Under the pieces are notes generated by a model. The model searched no databases and was not told the DNA's origin. It saw nothing but the letters and a program-made list of their open reading frames with translations. From Candidatus Aquidulcis sp. (GTDB lineage: Bacteria; Chloroflexota; Anaerolineae; Anaerolineales; UBA4823): 55,106 bases of DNA. The stretch is taken from positions 1-55,106 of the forward strand of contig DYIZ01000022.1 in assembly GCA_020723385.1 (NCBI GenBank), written 5' to 3'. This document shows, in pieces, positions 36,446-44,849 of the stretch (position 1 is its first letter; each line of letters opens with the position of its first letter). The translations under genes and the position numbers were made by a program.

Positions 36446-38074
36446 ATGACCATCCTCCTCGCCGAACAAATGCTCGTGCTCTTCGCCATCCTCGCCATCG
36501 GGTCGTGGGTGGGATCATTGTCAATCAGGGGACTCTCGCTGGGCGCAGCCGGGGTGCTCTTCACCGCGCTGGTATTCGGTCACTTCGGGCTGACGGTGCC
36601 CAAAGAGGTGATGGATCTCGGCCTGCTGCTGTTCGTATATGCCGTCGGGATCAGCGCCGGGCCGCGCTTCTTCCGCACCTTCCGGCGGCGCGGCATCCAG
36701 TACGTCATCATCGCCCTGGTGACGGTGGGCGTCGGGGCGCTGGCTACCATCGGGGTCAAGTATCTCTTTGGGCTGCCCTACGAGCTGGCTTCCGGGTTGT
36801 ACACCGGCGCAATGACCTGCACGCCCGCCCTGGCGGCTGCGATTGACGTGATCGAGCGCATCGCGCCCGGAACCAGCGCCGCTGTCTCGGTGGGCTACGG
36901 CATCGCCTACCCATTCAGCATGATCGGCGTTGTCCTGCTCGTCCAATTCATGCCGCGCCTGCTGCGCCGCAACGTGAGAGCCGAAGAATCGCTCTGGCAC
37001 GAGGAAAAACAGGCCGAAACCCCCGCCCTGGAAATTCGCGCCTTCATCATCACCAACCCCAACTGTGTAGGCAAGCATCTGGCCGAGATGCACCTGCATC
37101 GTATGGTGCAGGCCAATGTCACCCGCATCAAACGCGGCGACAAAGTTTACCCCGCCTCGCCCGATTTCGTCATGCAGCACGGCGATATGATCATGGCAGT
37201 CGGCTCGCCGGCAGAGCTGGAGAAAATGCGCCTGCTGCTGGGCGAGGAAGCGCACGACACCGGCATGGAAGACGCCAGCACCGGGGTTGTTTTCATGGAC
37301 GTGGAAGTACGCCAGGAGTCGCTCTCCGGCAAGACGCTGGCCGAGCTGCACTTATGGGATCAATATGGTGTGCTCGTCACCCGCATTCGCCGCCAGGGGC
37401 TGGAATTCACCCCGGCGGGCAACATCAACCTCGAAATGGGGGACAGTATCCGCGTGGTGGGTGAGACCGAAGCCGCCGAAGCGTTCGCCAAACAGGTGCA
37501 GGGTTCGGCGCGCAAGGGCGAAGAGACCAACATGGTGACGTTCTTCTTTGGCCTGCTGCTGGGCATCGCCCTCGGCTCCATTCCCCTCAACCTGCCCAAC
37601 GGGATGACAGTCAAGCTGGGTATGGCGGGCGGGGCGTTCATCGTCAGCTTGCTGGTGGGGCATTTCGGGCGCATCGGCCCCTTCCGGCTGTACGTGCCGG
37701 CTGCCGCCCGCAGCCTGTCACGCGAACTGGGGCTGATGCTCTTCCTGGCGGGGGCAGGCGTCAACGCCGGGGCGCACTTCGTCCAGATCATTCAACAACA
37801 AGGCTGGAGCCTGCTGCTCGCCGGGGTGCTCATCAGCACCCTGTCGGTGGCGGCAGGCATCGTGGTAATGCACCGTTTCTACCGCATGAATTTACTGGCG
37901 ACCATGGGCGCGTTGTGCGCCTGCATGACCAACCCGCCCGGCTTGGGTTCGGCTAACGCCCAAACCGAGACCGACCTCCCGGCGCTGTCGTACGCCAGCG
38001 TGTATCCGGTGGCGCTGATCTTTAAAATCCTGATCGCACAGGGATTGGTGGAGATATTGAGGAGAATCATCTAA
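36446..38074 (+). CDS. AspT/YidE-type transporter with two RCK_C domains
   Basis: A 542-residue membrane protein with two blocks of about five helices (about 1-175 and 365-540) around two cytosolic TrkA_C/RCK_C domains (about 195-275 and 280-355; e.g. GDMIMAVGSPAELEKMR, MGDSIRVVGETEAAE). LLLFVYAVGISAGPRFF and GLMLFLAGAGVNAG are the repeated family signatures of the aspartate:alanine exchanger/YidE-YbjL superfamily. Substrate not predictable. ATG 36446 is chosen because the family sequence begins there; an upstream in-frame ATG at 36362 overlaps the Mrr gene. Confidence 0.88.
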   Translation: MTILLAEQMLVLFAILAIGSWVGSLSIRGLSLGAAGVLFTALVFGHFGLTVPKEVMDLGLLLFVYAVGISAGPRFFRTFRRRGIQYVIIALVTVGVGALATIGVKYLFGLPYELASGLYTGAMTCTPALAAAIDVIERIAPGTSAAVSVGYGIAYPFSMIGVVLLVQFMPRLLRRNVRAEESLWHEEKQAETPALEIRAFIITNPNCVGKHLAEMHLHRMVQANVTRIKRGDKVYPASPDFVMQHGDMIMAVGSPAELEKMRLLLGEEAHDTGMEDASTGVVFMDVEVRQESLSGKTLAELHLWDQYGVLVTRIRRQGLEFTPAGNINLEMGDSIRVVGETEAAEAFAKQVQGSARKGEETNMVTFFFGLLLGIALGSIPLNLPNGMTVKLGMAGGAFIVSLLVGHFGRIGPFRLYVPAAARSLSRELGLMLFLAGAGVNAGAHFVQIIQQQGWSLLLAGVLISTLSVAAGIVVMHRFYRMNLLATMGALCACMTNPPGLGSANAQTETDLPALSYASVYPVALIFKILIAQGLVEILRRII

Positions 38075-38094
38075 ACCACACCTGAATTAAATCT

Positions 38095-38172
38095 CGAATA
38101 GTACGAATGGACGAATGGCACGAATTTTAACCAATAAAATCATTCGTGGCATTCGACCATTCGTGACATTCG
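38095..38172. repeat. Inverted repeat built from CATTCGTG units
   Basis: Arms of about 34 bp (38095-38128 and 38137-38172), each a string of ATTCGTnn-type units, face each other across an 8-bp spacer. No T-tract. It fills the gap between the transporter and the M28 peptidase. Confidence 0.65.
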
Positions 38173-38241
38173 TGATGAAAATATTGCCCTCTCGTAAATA
38201 TCCGTAACAAGCCGCCCAACATAAAACAGAAAGGTCAAAAC

Positions 38242-41200
38242 ATGAAAAATAGCGTTTCTCTTCGCAATCTCATCGGTTTCCTGTTGATATCGCTTGTCAT
38301 CCTCGTTACCCTTGGTATTGGCCCTGCCTCCGCACGGCCCGAAACAGCCGCCCCCCGCTCGCTGGTGCGCGTGGATGTGAATGCCCCCGCCGACCGCCAG
38401 CTTGCCGCGTCTGCCGTCCCTGTGATGGCCCAACTGTGGGATGCCGATGGGCAGGAATATCTGCTCGTCGAAGCGGGCGCCGGGCAGCAGGCCGCGCTGG
38501 CCAAACAGGGGCTGGCGCTGCGCGTGCTGGATGCAGATTCCGGCGGAGAAGCCTATTATCTCCTGTCGGCGCGGCGTCCCGATGCACTGACCGCCGCCCG
38601 GCAGATCGTCACCGTGCTGGCTGAGGACGGCTCAACGGTCATCATCCGCGCCCATCCGGCCCAGGCGGACCAACTGGCCGCCCTCGGGGTCGAGATTCGC
38701 CGCCTGGGGCCGCGCCCCATGATCCTGAATCCCCCCTCGGAGGTTCTGTCATTCCCCGAGATCATCACCCCCGACCCGCTCATCCAGGGTATGATCAACC
38801 AGGTCAGCGCTGCCACCGTTTGGGATTACGACGGCAATTTGAGCGGGGTAAACCAGGTCATCATTGGCGGCAGTCCCTACACCATCCAGAATCGGAATAC
38901 CAACGGCGGGACGCCGATTCAAAAAGCCACGCAATACATGTATGAACATTTCACGGCGCTCGGCCTTGACGCCAGTTATCATCAATGGAGCGCTGTCACA
39001 AATCCCAACGTGATCGGCGAGCAGCCTGGAATCGGCCAGCCGGAACGCATTTTCCTGATCACCGCGCACCTCGACGATATGCCCACCGGCTCCATCGCCC
39101 CCGGCGCGGATGACAACGCCAGCGGCTCGGTGGGTGTCATGATCGCCGCCGACATCCTCAGCCAGTACAATTTCGACTGCACGCTGCGCTACGTGCTGTT
39201 CACCGGCGAGGAGCAGGGGCTGCTGGGCAGCGCCGCCTATGCCCAACATGCCAATAGCCTGGGAGAAGATATCGAAGGCGTTTTGAATTTGGACATGATC
39301 GCTTACAACTCGGACAGTTCGCCTATTCTCGATCTGCACACCCGCTCAGGCAGCGCCGGCGTCCCTGATCTCGCCATCGCCAATTTGTTCATTGACGTTG
39401 TTGACGCCTACGACATCAACCTGACCCCTCAAATTTTCCAGGATAACATCCAGTACAGCGATCACGCCTCGTTTTGGGATTATGGCTACCCGGCAATCCT
39501 GGGGATCGAGGACGATGACGATTTCACGCCGTTTTACCACACGACGAACGACACCCGCGCTACCCTCAACCAGACCTACTTCACCAATTTCGTCAAGGCT
39601 TCCGTGGGTACCTTTGCTCACATGGGCTGCCTGCTGCCGCCCTCGGGCCATCTGGCCGGGCAGGTGACCGATGCCGCCTCCGGCGAGCCGCTGGCCGGGG
39701 CCGCCGTCGCAGCCGCCCTCGGCCCGAATCAATCTTGGGACACCCTCAGCCTGGCCGATGGCTCTTACGATCTCGCCCTGGTGCCCGGCGTCTACGATAT
39801 CAGCGCGGTTGCGCCGGGTCACATGGTTTACACCACCACCGGCATTGTTATCCAGGAAGGCGTCACCACCACCCTCGACATAGCCCTGGAGATTACGCCC
39901 ACCTTGACCATCACCGGTTACGTGCGTGAGGCCTATAGCGGCGTTCCGCTGGCGGCGACTGTCAGCATCCTGGGTTCGTCCATTCCGCCCACGCAAACCA
40001 ATCCTGCCACCGGGTTTTACACATTCCATATTTTCGCCGGCCACTACACGCTCAAAGCAGATGCCGAGCATTACATCTCAGCCTCACAGACGATTGACCT
40101 CAGCAGCGATTCCCGGCTGGACTTCGATTTGACTCCCACCTGCCTGCTGGTGATTGACGACGACGGCGGCGCAGCCTACGATGATTATTACACTGACGCC
40201 CTCGAAAACCTGGGGTACAGCTACGAGATGAATACGACTCTCCCGGAGAGCGAAATGATCGCCCAATATCAGGGCGTCATCTGGCTCACCGGGGATGCCG
40301 TAACCAACACCCTGACCCCTGCTGACCAATCTGCATTGGCCGAATACCTGGATGCTGGCGGGCGGCTGTTCGTGTCAGGCCAGGATATCGGCGCCGACAT
40401 CGGCGGGACGGATTTCTATCACAATTACCTGCATGCCAACCTGGTTGCAAACAACACCAATCTGTTCTGGCTGAACGGCCAGAGCTTCCTTGGACTGCCG
40501 CTGGTAGATATTTTCCTGCAAGGGCTGGGCGGCGCTAACAACCAGACTTCTCCCGATGGGGTGACGCCGGTCAACGGCGGGTATTCGGTTTACCAATACA
40601 ATGCCGGCCCCTTCGGCGGCATCGCCTACGACGGCGTTTACCGCGCCGTGTATTTCTCCTTCGGGTATGAATCCATCAACCGCCAGTTCGACCGCGACAA
40701 CGTGATGGAGGCGGTTTTGGATCATCTGGGAGTGTGCAGTGTCCCCCAGGCCCCACAAGCCAGCTTTACCCACGCTGATCCCGACCCGGCTAACACAGTT
40801 CAGTTTACCAACACATCACGCGGCGCGGCCTGGATGTCGTACACCTGGAATTTTGGCGACGGATCGGCTGGCAGCACGCAGGCTAATCCCACCCACGCTT
40901 TCGGCGAGCCAGGCACATACACCGTTACCCTGACTGCCGTTAGCCGTTACGGTATGGATACTTTTGCCAGTGCGATTGTCATCCCGGAGAAGGTCTGCGT
41001 TCCGACCAGCGGAATTGATTTCTCCTTTGCCCCCTCGGATGTGATCGAAGGGGAAATCGTCACCTTCACGCTGGACATCACCGGCGGCACGGAACCAATC
41101 ACCGTCACCTGGGATTTCGGCGACGGCTCAGACCCCGTGAGCGGGGTGGGATTGACCGTCATCACGCACATCTTCTCGGTCACATCGAGCGAGCAGACTT

Positions 41201-41331
41201 TCACGGTCACCGCGACCGCTGACAATGGCTGCTCCACCCGCACGCAAGAAAAAAGCATCCGGGTACAGTGGCAGCCTCCTTACGAGGTCTATCTGCCGGT
41301 GGTTTGCAAGCCGATCTCCGGTCGCCGTTAA
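38242..41331 (+). CDS. Secreted M28-family metallopeptidase with PKD domains
   Basis: A 1029-residue secreted protein. Signal peptide (IGFLLISLVILVTLGI, cleavage after about residue 31), an N-terminal region to about 200, then the M28 zinc aminopeptidase domain with ligands H276 (AHLDD), D290/D291 (GADDNASG), E323/E324 (GEEQGLLGS) and H408 (SDHASFW). After it: carboxypeptidase-regulatory-like domains (about 475-630), a domain with FVSGQDIGADIGG, and two PKD domains (WNFGDG, WDFGDG). The C terminus has VYLPVV, a motif I associate with secreted Chloroflexota proteins. Acts outside the cell on peptides; no operon partner seen. Confidence 0.92.
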   Translation: MKNSVSLRNLIGFLLISLVILVTLGIGPASARPETAAPRSLVRVDVNAPADRQLAASAVPVMAQLWDADGQEYLLVEAGAGQQAALAKQGLALRVLDADSGGEAYYLLSARRPDALTAARQIVTVLAEDGSTVIIRAHPAQADQLAALGVEIRRLGPRPMILNPPSEVLSFPEIITPDPLIQGMINQVSAATVWDYDGNLSGVNQVIIGGSPYTIQNRNTNGGTPIQKATQYMYEHFTALGLDASYHQWSAVTNPNVIGEQPGIGQPERIFLITAHLDDMPTGSIAPGADDNASGSVGVMIAADILSQYNFDCTLRYVLFTGEEQGLLGSAAYAQHANSLGEDIEGVLNLDMIAYNSDSSPILDLHTRSGSAGVPDLAIANLFIDVVDAYDINLTPQIFQDNIQYSDHASFWDYGYPAILGIEDDDDFTPFYHTTNDTRATLNQTYFTNFVKASVGTFAHMGCLLPPSGHLAGQVTDAASGEPLAGAAVAAALGPNQSWDTLSLADGSYDLALVPGVYDISAVAPGHMVYTTTGIVIQEGVTTTLDIALEITPTLTITGYVREAYSGVPLAATVSILGSSIPPTQTNPATGFYTFHIFAGHYTLKADAEHYISASQTIDLSSDSRLDFDLTPTCLLVIDDDGGAAYDDYYTDALENLGYSYEMNTTLPESEMIAQYQGVIWLTGDAVTNTLTPADQSALAEYLDAGGRLFVSGQDIGADIGGTDFYHNYLHANLVANNTNLFWLNGQSFLGLPLVDIFLQGLGGANNQTSPDGVTPVNGGYSVYQYNAGPFGGIAYDGVYRAVYFSFGYESINRQFDRDNVMEAVLDHLGVCSVPQAPQASFTHADPDPANTVQFTNTSRGAAWMSYTWNFGDGSAGSTQANPTHAFGEPGTYTVTLTAVSRYGMDTFASAIVIPEKVCVPTSGIDFSFAPSDVIEGEIVTFTLDITGGTEPITVTWDFGDGSDPVSGVGLTVITHIFSVTSSEQTFTVTATADNGCSTRTQEKSIRVQWQPPYEVYLPVVCKPISGRR

Positions 41332-41443
41332 AATTAGGCCGCGATTCCGTTTGACTATTGGCAAAAAAACCAGTACACTATAGGCGAATACCGACCGAAA
41401 TCGCGATGCACAGCACTACGTTGCTGAAAACAGGAGGAAGAAC

Positions 41444-42115
41444 ATGGTAGCACCATCCTATCAGTTGGTCATGCGCTCCGGCCCGACGCCGGGCAAGGTT
41501 TTCCCAATTACTAATCCTGAAATTACCGTTGGGCGGGATGTCACCAACGACATCGTCATCAACGACGCTGAGATCTCGCGCCGCCACGCCCGCCTGACGC
41601 TGCAAGCTGGCGATTATGTGGTGGAAGACCTGGGTTCGACCAACGGCTCTTTCGTCAACGGGCAGCGCCTGATGGGTCCGCACGCGCTACACAATGGCGA
41701 GCTGGTCATGTTCGGCGAGAACGTGGGGTTGGTTTACGAGTCCACGAATGTGACGATGGATTTGAATGCGACGGTCATCTCTGCGCCGATGGGACCGCAG
41801 GCGACCGTGGCAGGCCCTCAGCCGATGCCCCCCGCGCCCCCGCCCATGTACGCGCCGCCTCCGCCCATGGAAGAGCCTCCGATGTACGCCCAGCAGGTTC
41901 CCGCCGGGCCGTTCGAGCCGGTTCCGCCAATGCCCGTCGCCCCTCCGAAGAAAAGCGGCGGCAAAGGCTGGATCTTTGCCGGATGTGGTTGTTTGTTGAT
42001 CCTGTTGTGCATCGTGGTTGTCATCGGGGGCGGCTTGTATTATATTGACTCCAACTCTCTGTATTGTGTATCGCCCTGGAGCAGCATCTTCTCGCTGTTC
42101 GGGTTCTGCCCGTAG
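41444..42115 (+). CDS. FHA-domain protein with C-terminal membrane segment
   Basis: A 223-residue protein. Forkhead-associated domain at about 5-100 with GRDVTNDIVI, ISRRHARL and DLGSTNGSFVNG, the residues that read phosphothreonine. A Pro/Met-rich low-complexity linker follows (about 125-170), then one transmembrane helix (GWIFAGCGCLLILLCIVVVI). It probably docks a Ser/Thr-phosphorylated partner at the membrane; no kinase is nearby. The start has AGGAGG upstream. Confidence 0.9.
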   Translation: MVAPSYQLVMRSGPTPGKVFPITNPEITVGRDVTNDIVINDAEISRRHARLTLQAGDYVVEDLGSTNGSFVNGQRLMGPHALHNGELVMFGENVGLVYESTNVTMDLNATVISAPMGPQATVAGPQPMPPAPPPMYAPPPPMEEPPMYAQQVPAGPFEPVPPMPVAPPKKSGGKGWIFAGCGCLLILLCIVVVIGGGLYYIDSNSLYCVSPWSSIFSLFGFCP

Positions 42116-42149
42116 AATTTTGCACGGCTAAACAGTTAAGAAGAAACGC

Positions 42150-42180
42150 AGCCGGGCTGCCAATTGCAGCCCGGCTTTTT
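42150..42180 (+). terminator. Intrinsic terminator after the FHA gene
   Basis: Perfect 11-bp stem AGCCGGGCTGC (42150-42160) / GCAGCCCGGCT (42166-42176), followed by T-rich sequence. Confidence 0.9.
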
Positions 42181-42208
42181 ATTGCAGATACTGAGACAAG
42201 GGGGGGAT

Positions 42209-42619
42209 TCAGATAAAGACCGAGACGGGTACATGAAACCTTTCGCTCAAAGCTCTCGCCTGCCTGAGGTTCAGCGCCCTTTTTCCGTTCAGTATCTCCG
42301 AAACTACCCCCTGGCTACCCAGTTCGGATAAATCCTTCTGCTTCAGATCATATTCTTCCATAAAGTGCTTCAATACTGATATTGGGTCTGATATTGGCGC
42401 TGGAATGTGTTCGTTTTCGTAGGTCTCGATCAATACTCCCAAGACATCCATTAAATTCGCTAACGGATGGCTTTCATCGTCCCGAACCATATCGGTAAGT
42501 TCATCCAGTAATCCAATCAACTGGTTATACTCTTCTTCACTGGTCGGAACAAAGAGGAATTTAGCGGTTTGTTCAAAATTCTGGATCACTTGTGGCTGTA
42601 ACATCTTTATCTCTTCCAT
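42209..42619 (-). CDS. higA: HigA-type antitoxin
   Basis: A 136-residue antitoxin/regulator. The N-terminal 85 residues are acidic and helical (EEEYNQLIGLLDELTDMV), and an XRE-type helix-turn-helix follows (LKQKDLSELGSQGVVSEILNGKRALNLRQ, about 92-120, key residues Q-K-D-L-S ... V-S-E-I-L-N-G-K-R). This long form with an N-terminal extension is typical of HigA partners. It overlaps the toxin gene by 13 bp and is second in the operon, as in higBA systems. Confidence 0.88.
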   Translation of the reverse strand: MEEIKMLQPQVIQNFEQTAKFLFVPTSEEEYNQLIGLLDELTDMVRDDESHPLANLMDVLGVLIETYENEHIPAPISDPISVLKHFMEEYDLKQKDLSELGSQGVVSEILNGKRALNLRQARALSERFHVPVSVFI

Positions 42620-42894
42620 TGGCCTTTATCATATTCGGGGTGCGTCAGGATGGCTCGAATATAAACCTTTTTTCGATTGAAATGAATGGCGGTGATGAGC
42701 CGATATTTATTACCGCTGATATTGAACACTACAAAGCCATCCACGTAATCGGCGCTGGAGAAATGTTGTCTCAAATGGCTGAAGGAGGCATAGTCGGTCT
42801 GACTGACAATTCGATACCAATTTTCCAATGAAGATTGGCTATCAGGATATTTGGCGACAAATTCCCTGATCCGTTTATAGGTGATGATGTGCAT
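42607..42894 (-). CDS. higB: HigB-type toxin (mRNA interferase)
   Basis: A 95-residue RelE/HigB-superfamily toxin of the ribosome-dependent mRNA interferase type. MHIITYKRIREFVAKYPDSQ at the start, VFNISGNKYRLITAIHF (about 55-71) and KVYIRAILTHPEYDKGQW at the end are the HigB_toxin signature. First gene of the operon, with a perfect palindrome immediately upstream that should be the autoregulatory operator. Confidence 0.9.
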   Translation of the reverse strand: MHIITYKRIREFVAKYPDSQSSLENWYRIVSQTDYASFSHLRQHFSSADYVDGFVVFNISGNKYRLITAIHFNRKKVYIRAILTHPEYDKGQWKR

Positions 42895-42903
42895 ACGGTA
42901 TTA

Positions 42904-42920
42904 TATCTCAATTTGAGATA
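42904..42920. promoter_or_regulatory. higBA operator candidate
   Basis: Perfect 17-bp palindrome TATCTCAA-T-TTGAGATA, 9 bp upstream of the higB start codon. Confidence 0.7.
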
Positions 42921-42934
42921 GCTGGCAAGGGCAG

Positions 42935-42998
42935 GTTCGCAGTAGCGACTTCAGTCGCGCCGTTACCGAGGGAGACGGCTGAAGCCGTCACTACGAAC
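42935..42998. repeat. Dispersed TTCGnAGT...CTTCAG inverted repeat
   Basis: GTTCGCAGTAGCGACTTCAG at 42935 faces its imperfect reverse complement ending at 42998. It is a short palindromic element of a type common between genes, and it overlaps the out-of-frame tail of the adjacent peptidase gene. Confidence 0.6.
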
Positions 42999-43056
42999 AT
43001 CACCGGCAACCACAGCAACCCGGCCTTGCCGACCATCCACCCATCTGCGGCGCGGG

Positions 43057-44742
43057 TCAAATCCAACAGCATGGTTTCGGCCCCGCCCTGCGTTGCCCAT
43101 GCCTGGGCGGTGTCGCCGTATACGGTGATGCGATGCGGCTGGTAATTGCAGCATAATCGGCAGCCAGGGGGTGCGCGGCAAACGGGTTGGCGTCGCCCTG
43201 CCCCATGGCATCCAGCACAGCGGCGGCAGCGTCCAGGGCAAGCTGAGTCTCCTCGTAACGCCCGGAGCGCAGCGTCTCATCGGCTGTCACCAGCAGCGTT
43301 TCCATTGCCAGGTTCTCCGGGGCTGCCGGATGGCGCAGAAAATCGGCCACGATGCCGCGGCGGCGCATCTCCCGGCTGTCTACCAGCCAGGCGGTCATAA
43401 AATAGGCTGACGGATCGAGCGCCTGCTGATAGCGCCGGACCGTATCATAGAAGGTGACAGTCAGCCGTAAGTCGTCGCGCAGCGCGTCGTCGGGCTGCTG
43501 CTGGCGCAGGGCGGTCAGAAAATCTTGTTCGAGATCATCGAATCCCAGGTCGAAGTGCGCTTTCAGGGCCAGATCAATGGACATGGATATCGGGCCGTTG
43601 CCGGGCGCGGGGTGGATGTCGCGGTAGAAGGCCGAAAAAGCATCCCACCCCCAGCGGTTGACCATGTATTCGATCAGCGATCCCCCCTCCAGGTAGCCAA
43701 TCTCGTGCTGGGCTGGATAGAACGCCTCGGCCAGGTCGGTCAGCGGGATGTACCAGCCGTTGCCGCCTTCGCCCAAGTTCAACAGTGCAGCGGCGCGTGG
43801 CAGCAGCGGCTCAGGCTTGAAATGCCCCCCGCTCAAAAAGACTGCCAACCCCTCCTGAAACAGGCTGGGGCGCAGATCGCCGCCCAGGCGGTAATCGAGA
43901 ATATGGATCATCTCGTGATGCAGCACCATGCCGAAATCGCTGCCGGCGTAATTGCGATCCAGGTAAGAAATATGGATTTCGTCGCTGGCAAAGCCGCCGT
44001 GCCCCAGGACGCGTGGCATGAGGGTAATGGTGATCGGCTCGCTGAACTCGATGCCCATGGACTCGGTTGCCAGGCGGGCCTGCTCGTCGGCCTGCGCCAG
44101 CAGTTCGGGCAGGTCGCGCTCGGCGGCGGTTCCGGTGATGTAGTGGAGGGTGCAGCACTCACTGTGGGCCGTGGCCCAATGGGCCTCGGGTTCGGGCCAG
44201 GGCAGGTCGCTCCCGGGGAGCAGAGTCACCGTCTGGGTCCACGTCTGCCCGCCCGGCTGGATGGAGAATATCACCTCGTGCGCGCCTGGCGCTACGCCAC
44301 GCGTATCCCATACCCAGGTGAACGTCGCCTGGTTGCGGCCCTGGATGCCATACAGGCCAAAACCGCTTGTCTGCGCGGCGGCACGCGGCTCATCGGGCCG
44401 GACACTGACACGTTGATCGGTGGGAGGCATCCCTGGCGGGGCAATCACCTCGAAACTGACCTGATCGCCCACATACAGGCCGCCATCCGGGTGAACGCGC
44501 ACCTCGTAGGCGACGGATTCCGCCGGGGTGGTGACGGGCGTATCAGTGGTTGTCGGTTCGAGTGTGGGAGAAACCGTGGCCGAGGGGGGTACGGTGACCG
44601 AGGGGGAGGGCGTCACCGATGGGACGCTGGTCGAGGTTGGGATGGGCGCGGTCTGGGTGCGGACCGAAAGCGGGCTGAGCGTCCGGCAGGCCAATGTGGA
44701 GGCCAGAATGATGACGAAAAGCATACCCAAAACGCGACGCAT
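43057..44742 (-). CDS. Gluzincin-type peptidase lipoprotein with a C-terminal frameshift
   Basis: A 561-residue lipoprotein: lipobox STLAC (C19), Ser/Thr/Pro-rich linker (about 25-75), a beta-rich domain, then a zinc peptidase MA-like domain with HEMIH (HExxH) and the downstream glutamate in FQEGLAVF. A helical C-terminal part follows. The last 29 residues (from about IASPYTATPPRHG) look random. At 43127-43136 the sequence has a tandem 5-bp duplication GATGC-GATGC. Removing one unit restores SRITVYGDTAQAWATQGGAE and a frame ending at 42908, with protein-like sequence up to where the dispersed repeat begins. Either a recent slippage mutation or an assembly error. Substrate unknown. Confidence 0.82.
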   Translation of the reverse strand: MRRVLGMLFVIILASTLACRTLSPLSVRTQTAPIPTSTSVPSVTPSPSVTVPPSATVSPTLEPTTTDTPVTTPAESVAYEVRVHPDGGLYVGDQVSFEVIAPPGMPPTDQRVSVRPDEPRAAAQTSGFGLYGIQGRNQATFTWVWDTRGVAPGAHEVIFSIQPGGQTWTQTVTLLPGSDLPWPEPEAHWATAHSECCTLHYITGTAAERDLPELLAQADEQARLATESMGIEFSEPITITLMPRVLGHGGFASDEIHISYLDRNYAGSDFGMVLHHEMIHILDYRLGGDLRPSLFQEGLAVFLSGGHFKPEPLLPRAAALLNLGEGGNGWYIPLTDLAEAFYPAQHEIGYLEGGSLIEYMVNRWGWDAFSAFYRDIHPAPGNGPISMSIDLALKAHFDLGFDDLEQDFLTALRQQQPDDALRDDLRLTVTFYDTVRRYQQALDPSAYFMTAWLVDSREMRRRGIVADFLRHPAAPENLAMETLLVTADETLRSGRYEETQLALDAAAAVLDAMGQGDANPFAAHPLAADYAAITSRIASPYTATPPRHGQRRAGPKPCCWI

Positions 44743-44849
44743 AGCGGTATTATAAACCAGTCACTTAATGGTAAGATTAAGGTGTCGGTCAGGTGGGTCT
44801 TGCACGGCCCTCCTCTTTCAACTTTTCGTTCAACTCACTGGAGGTTAGC

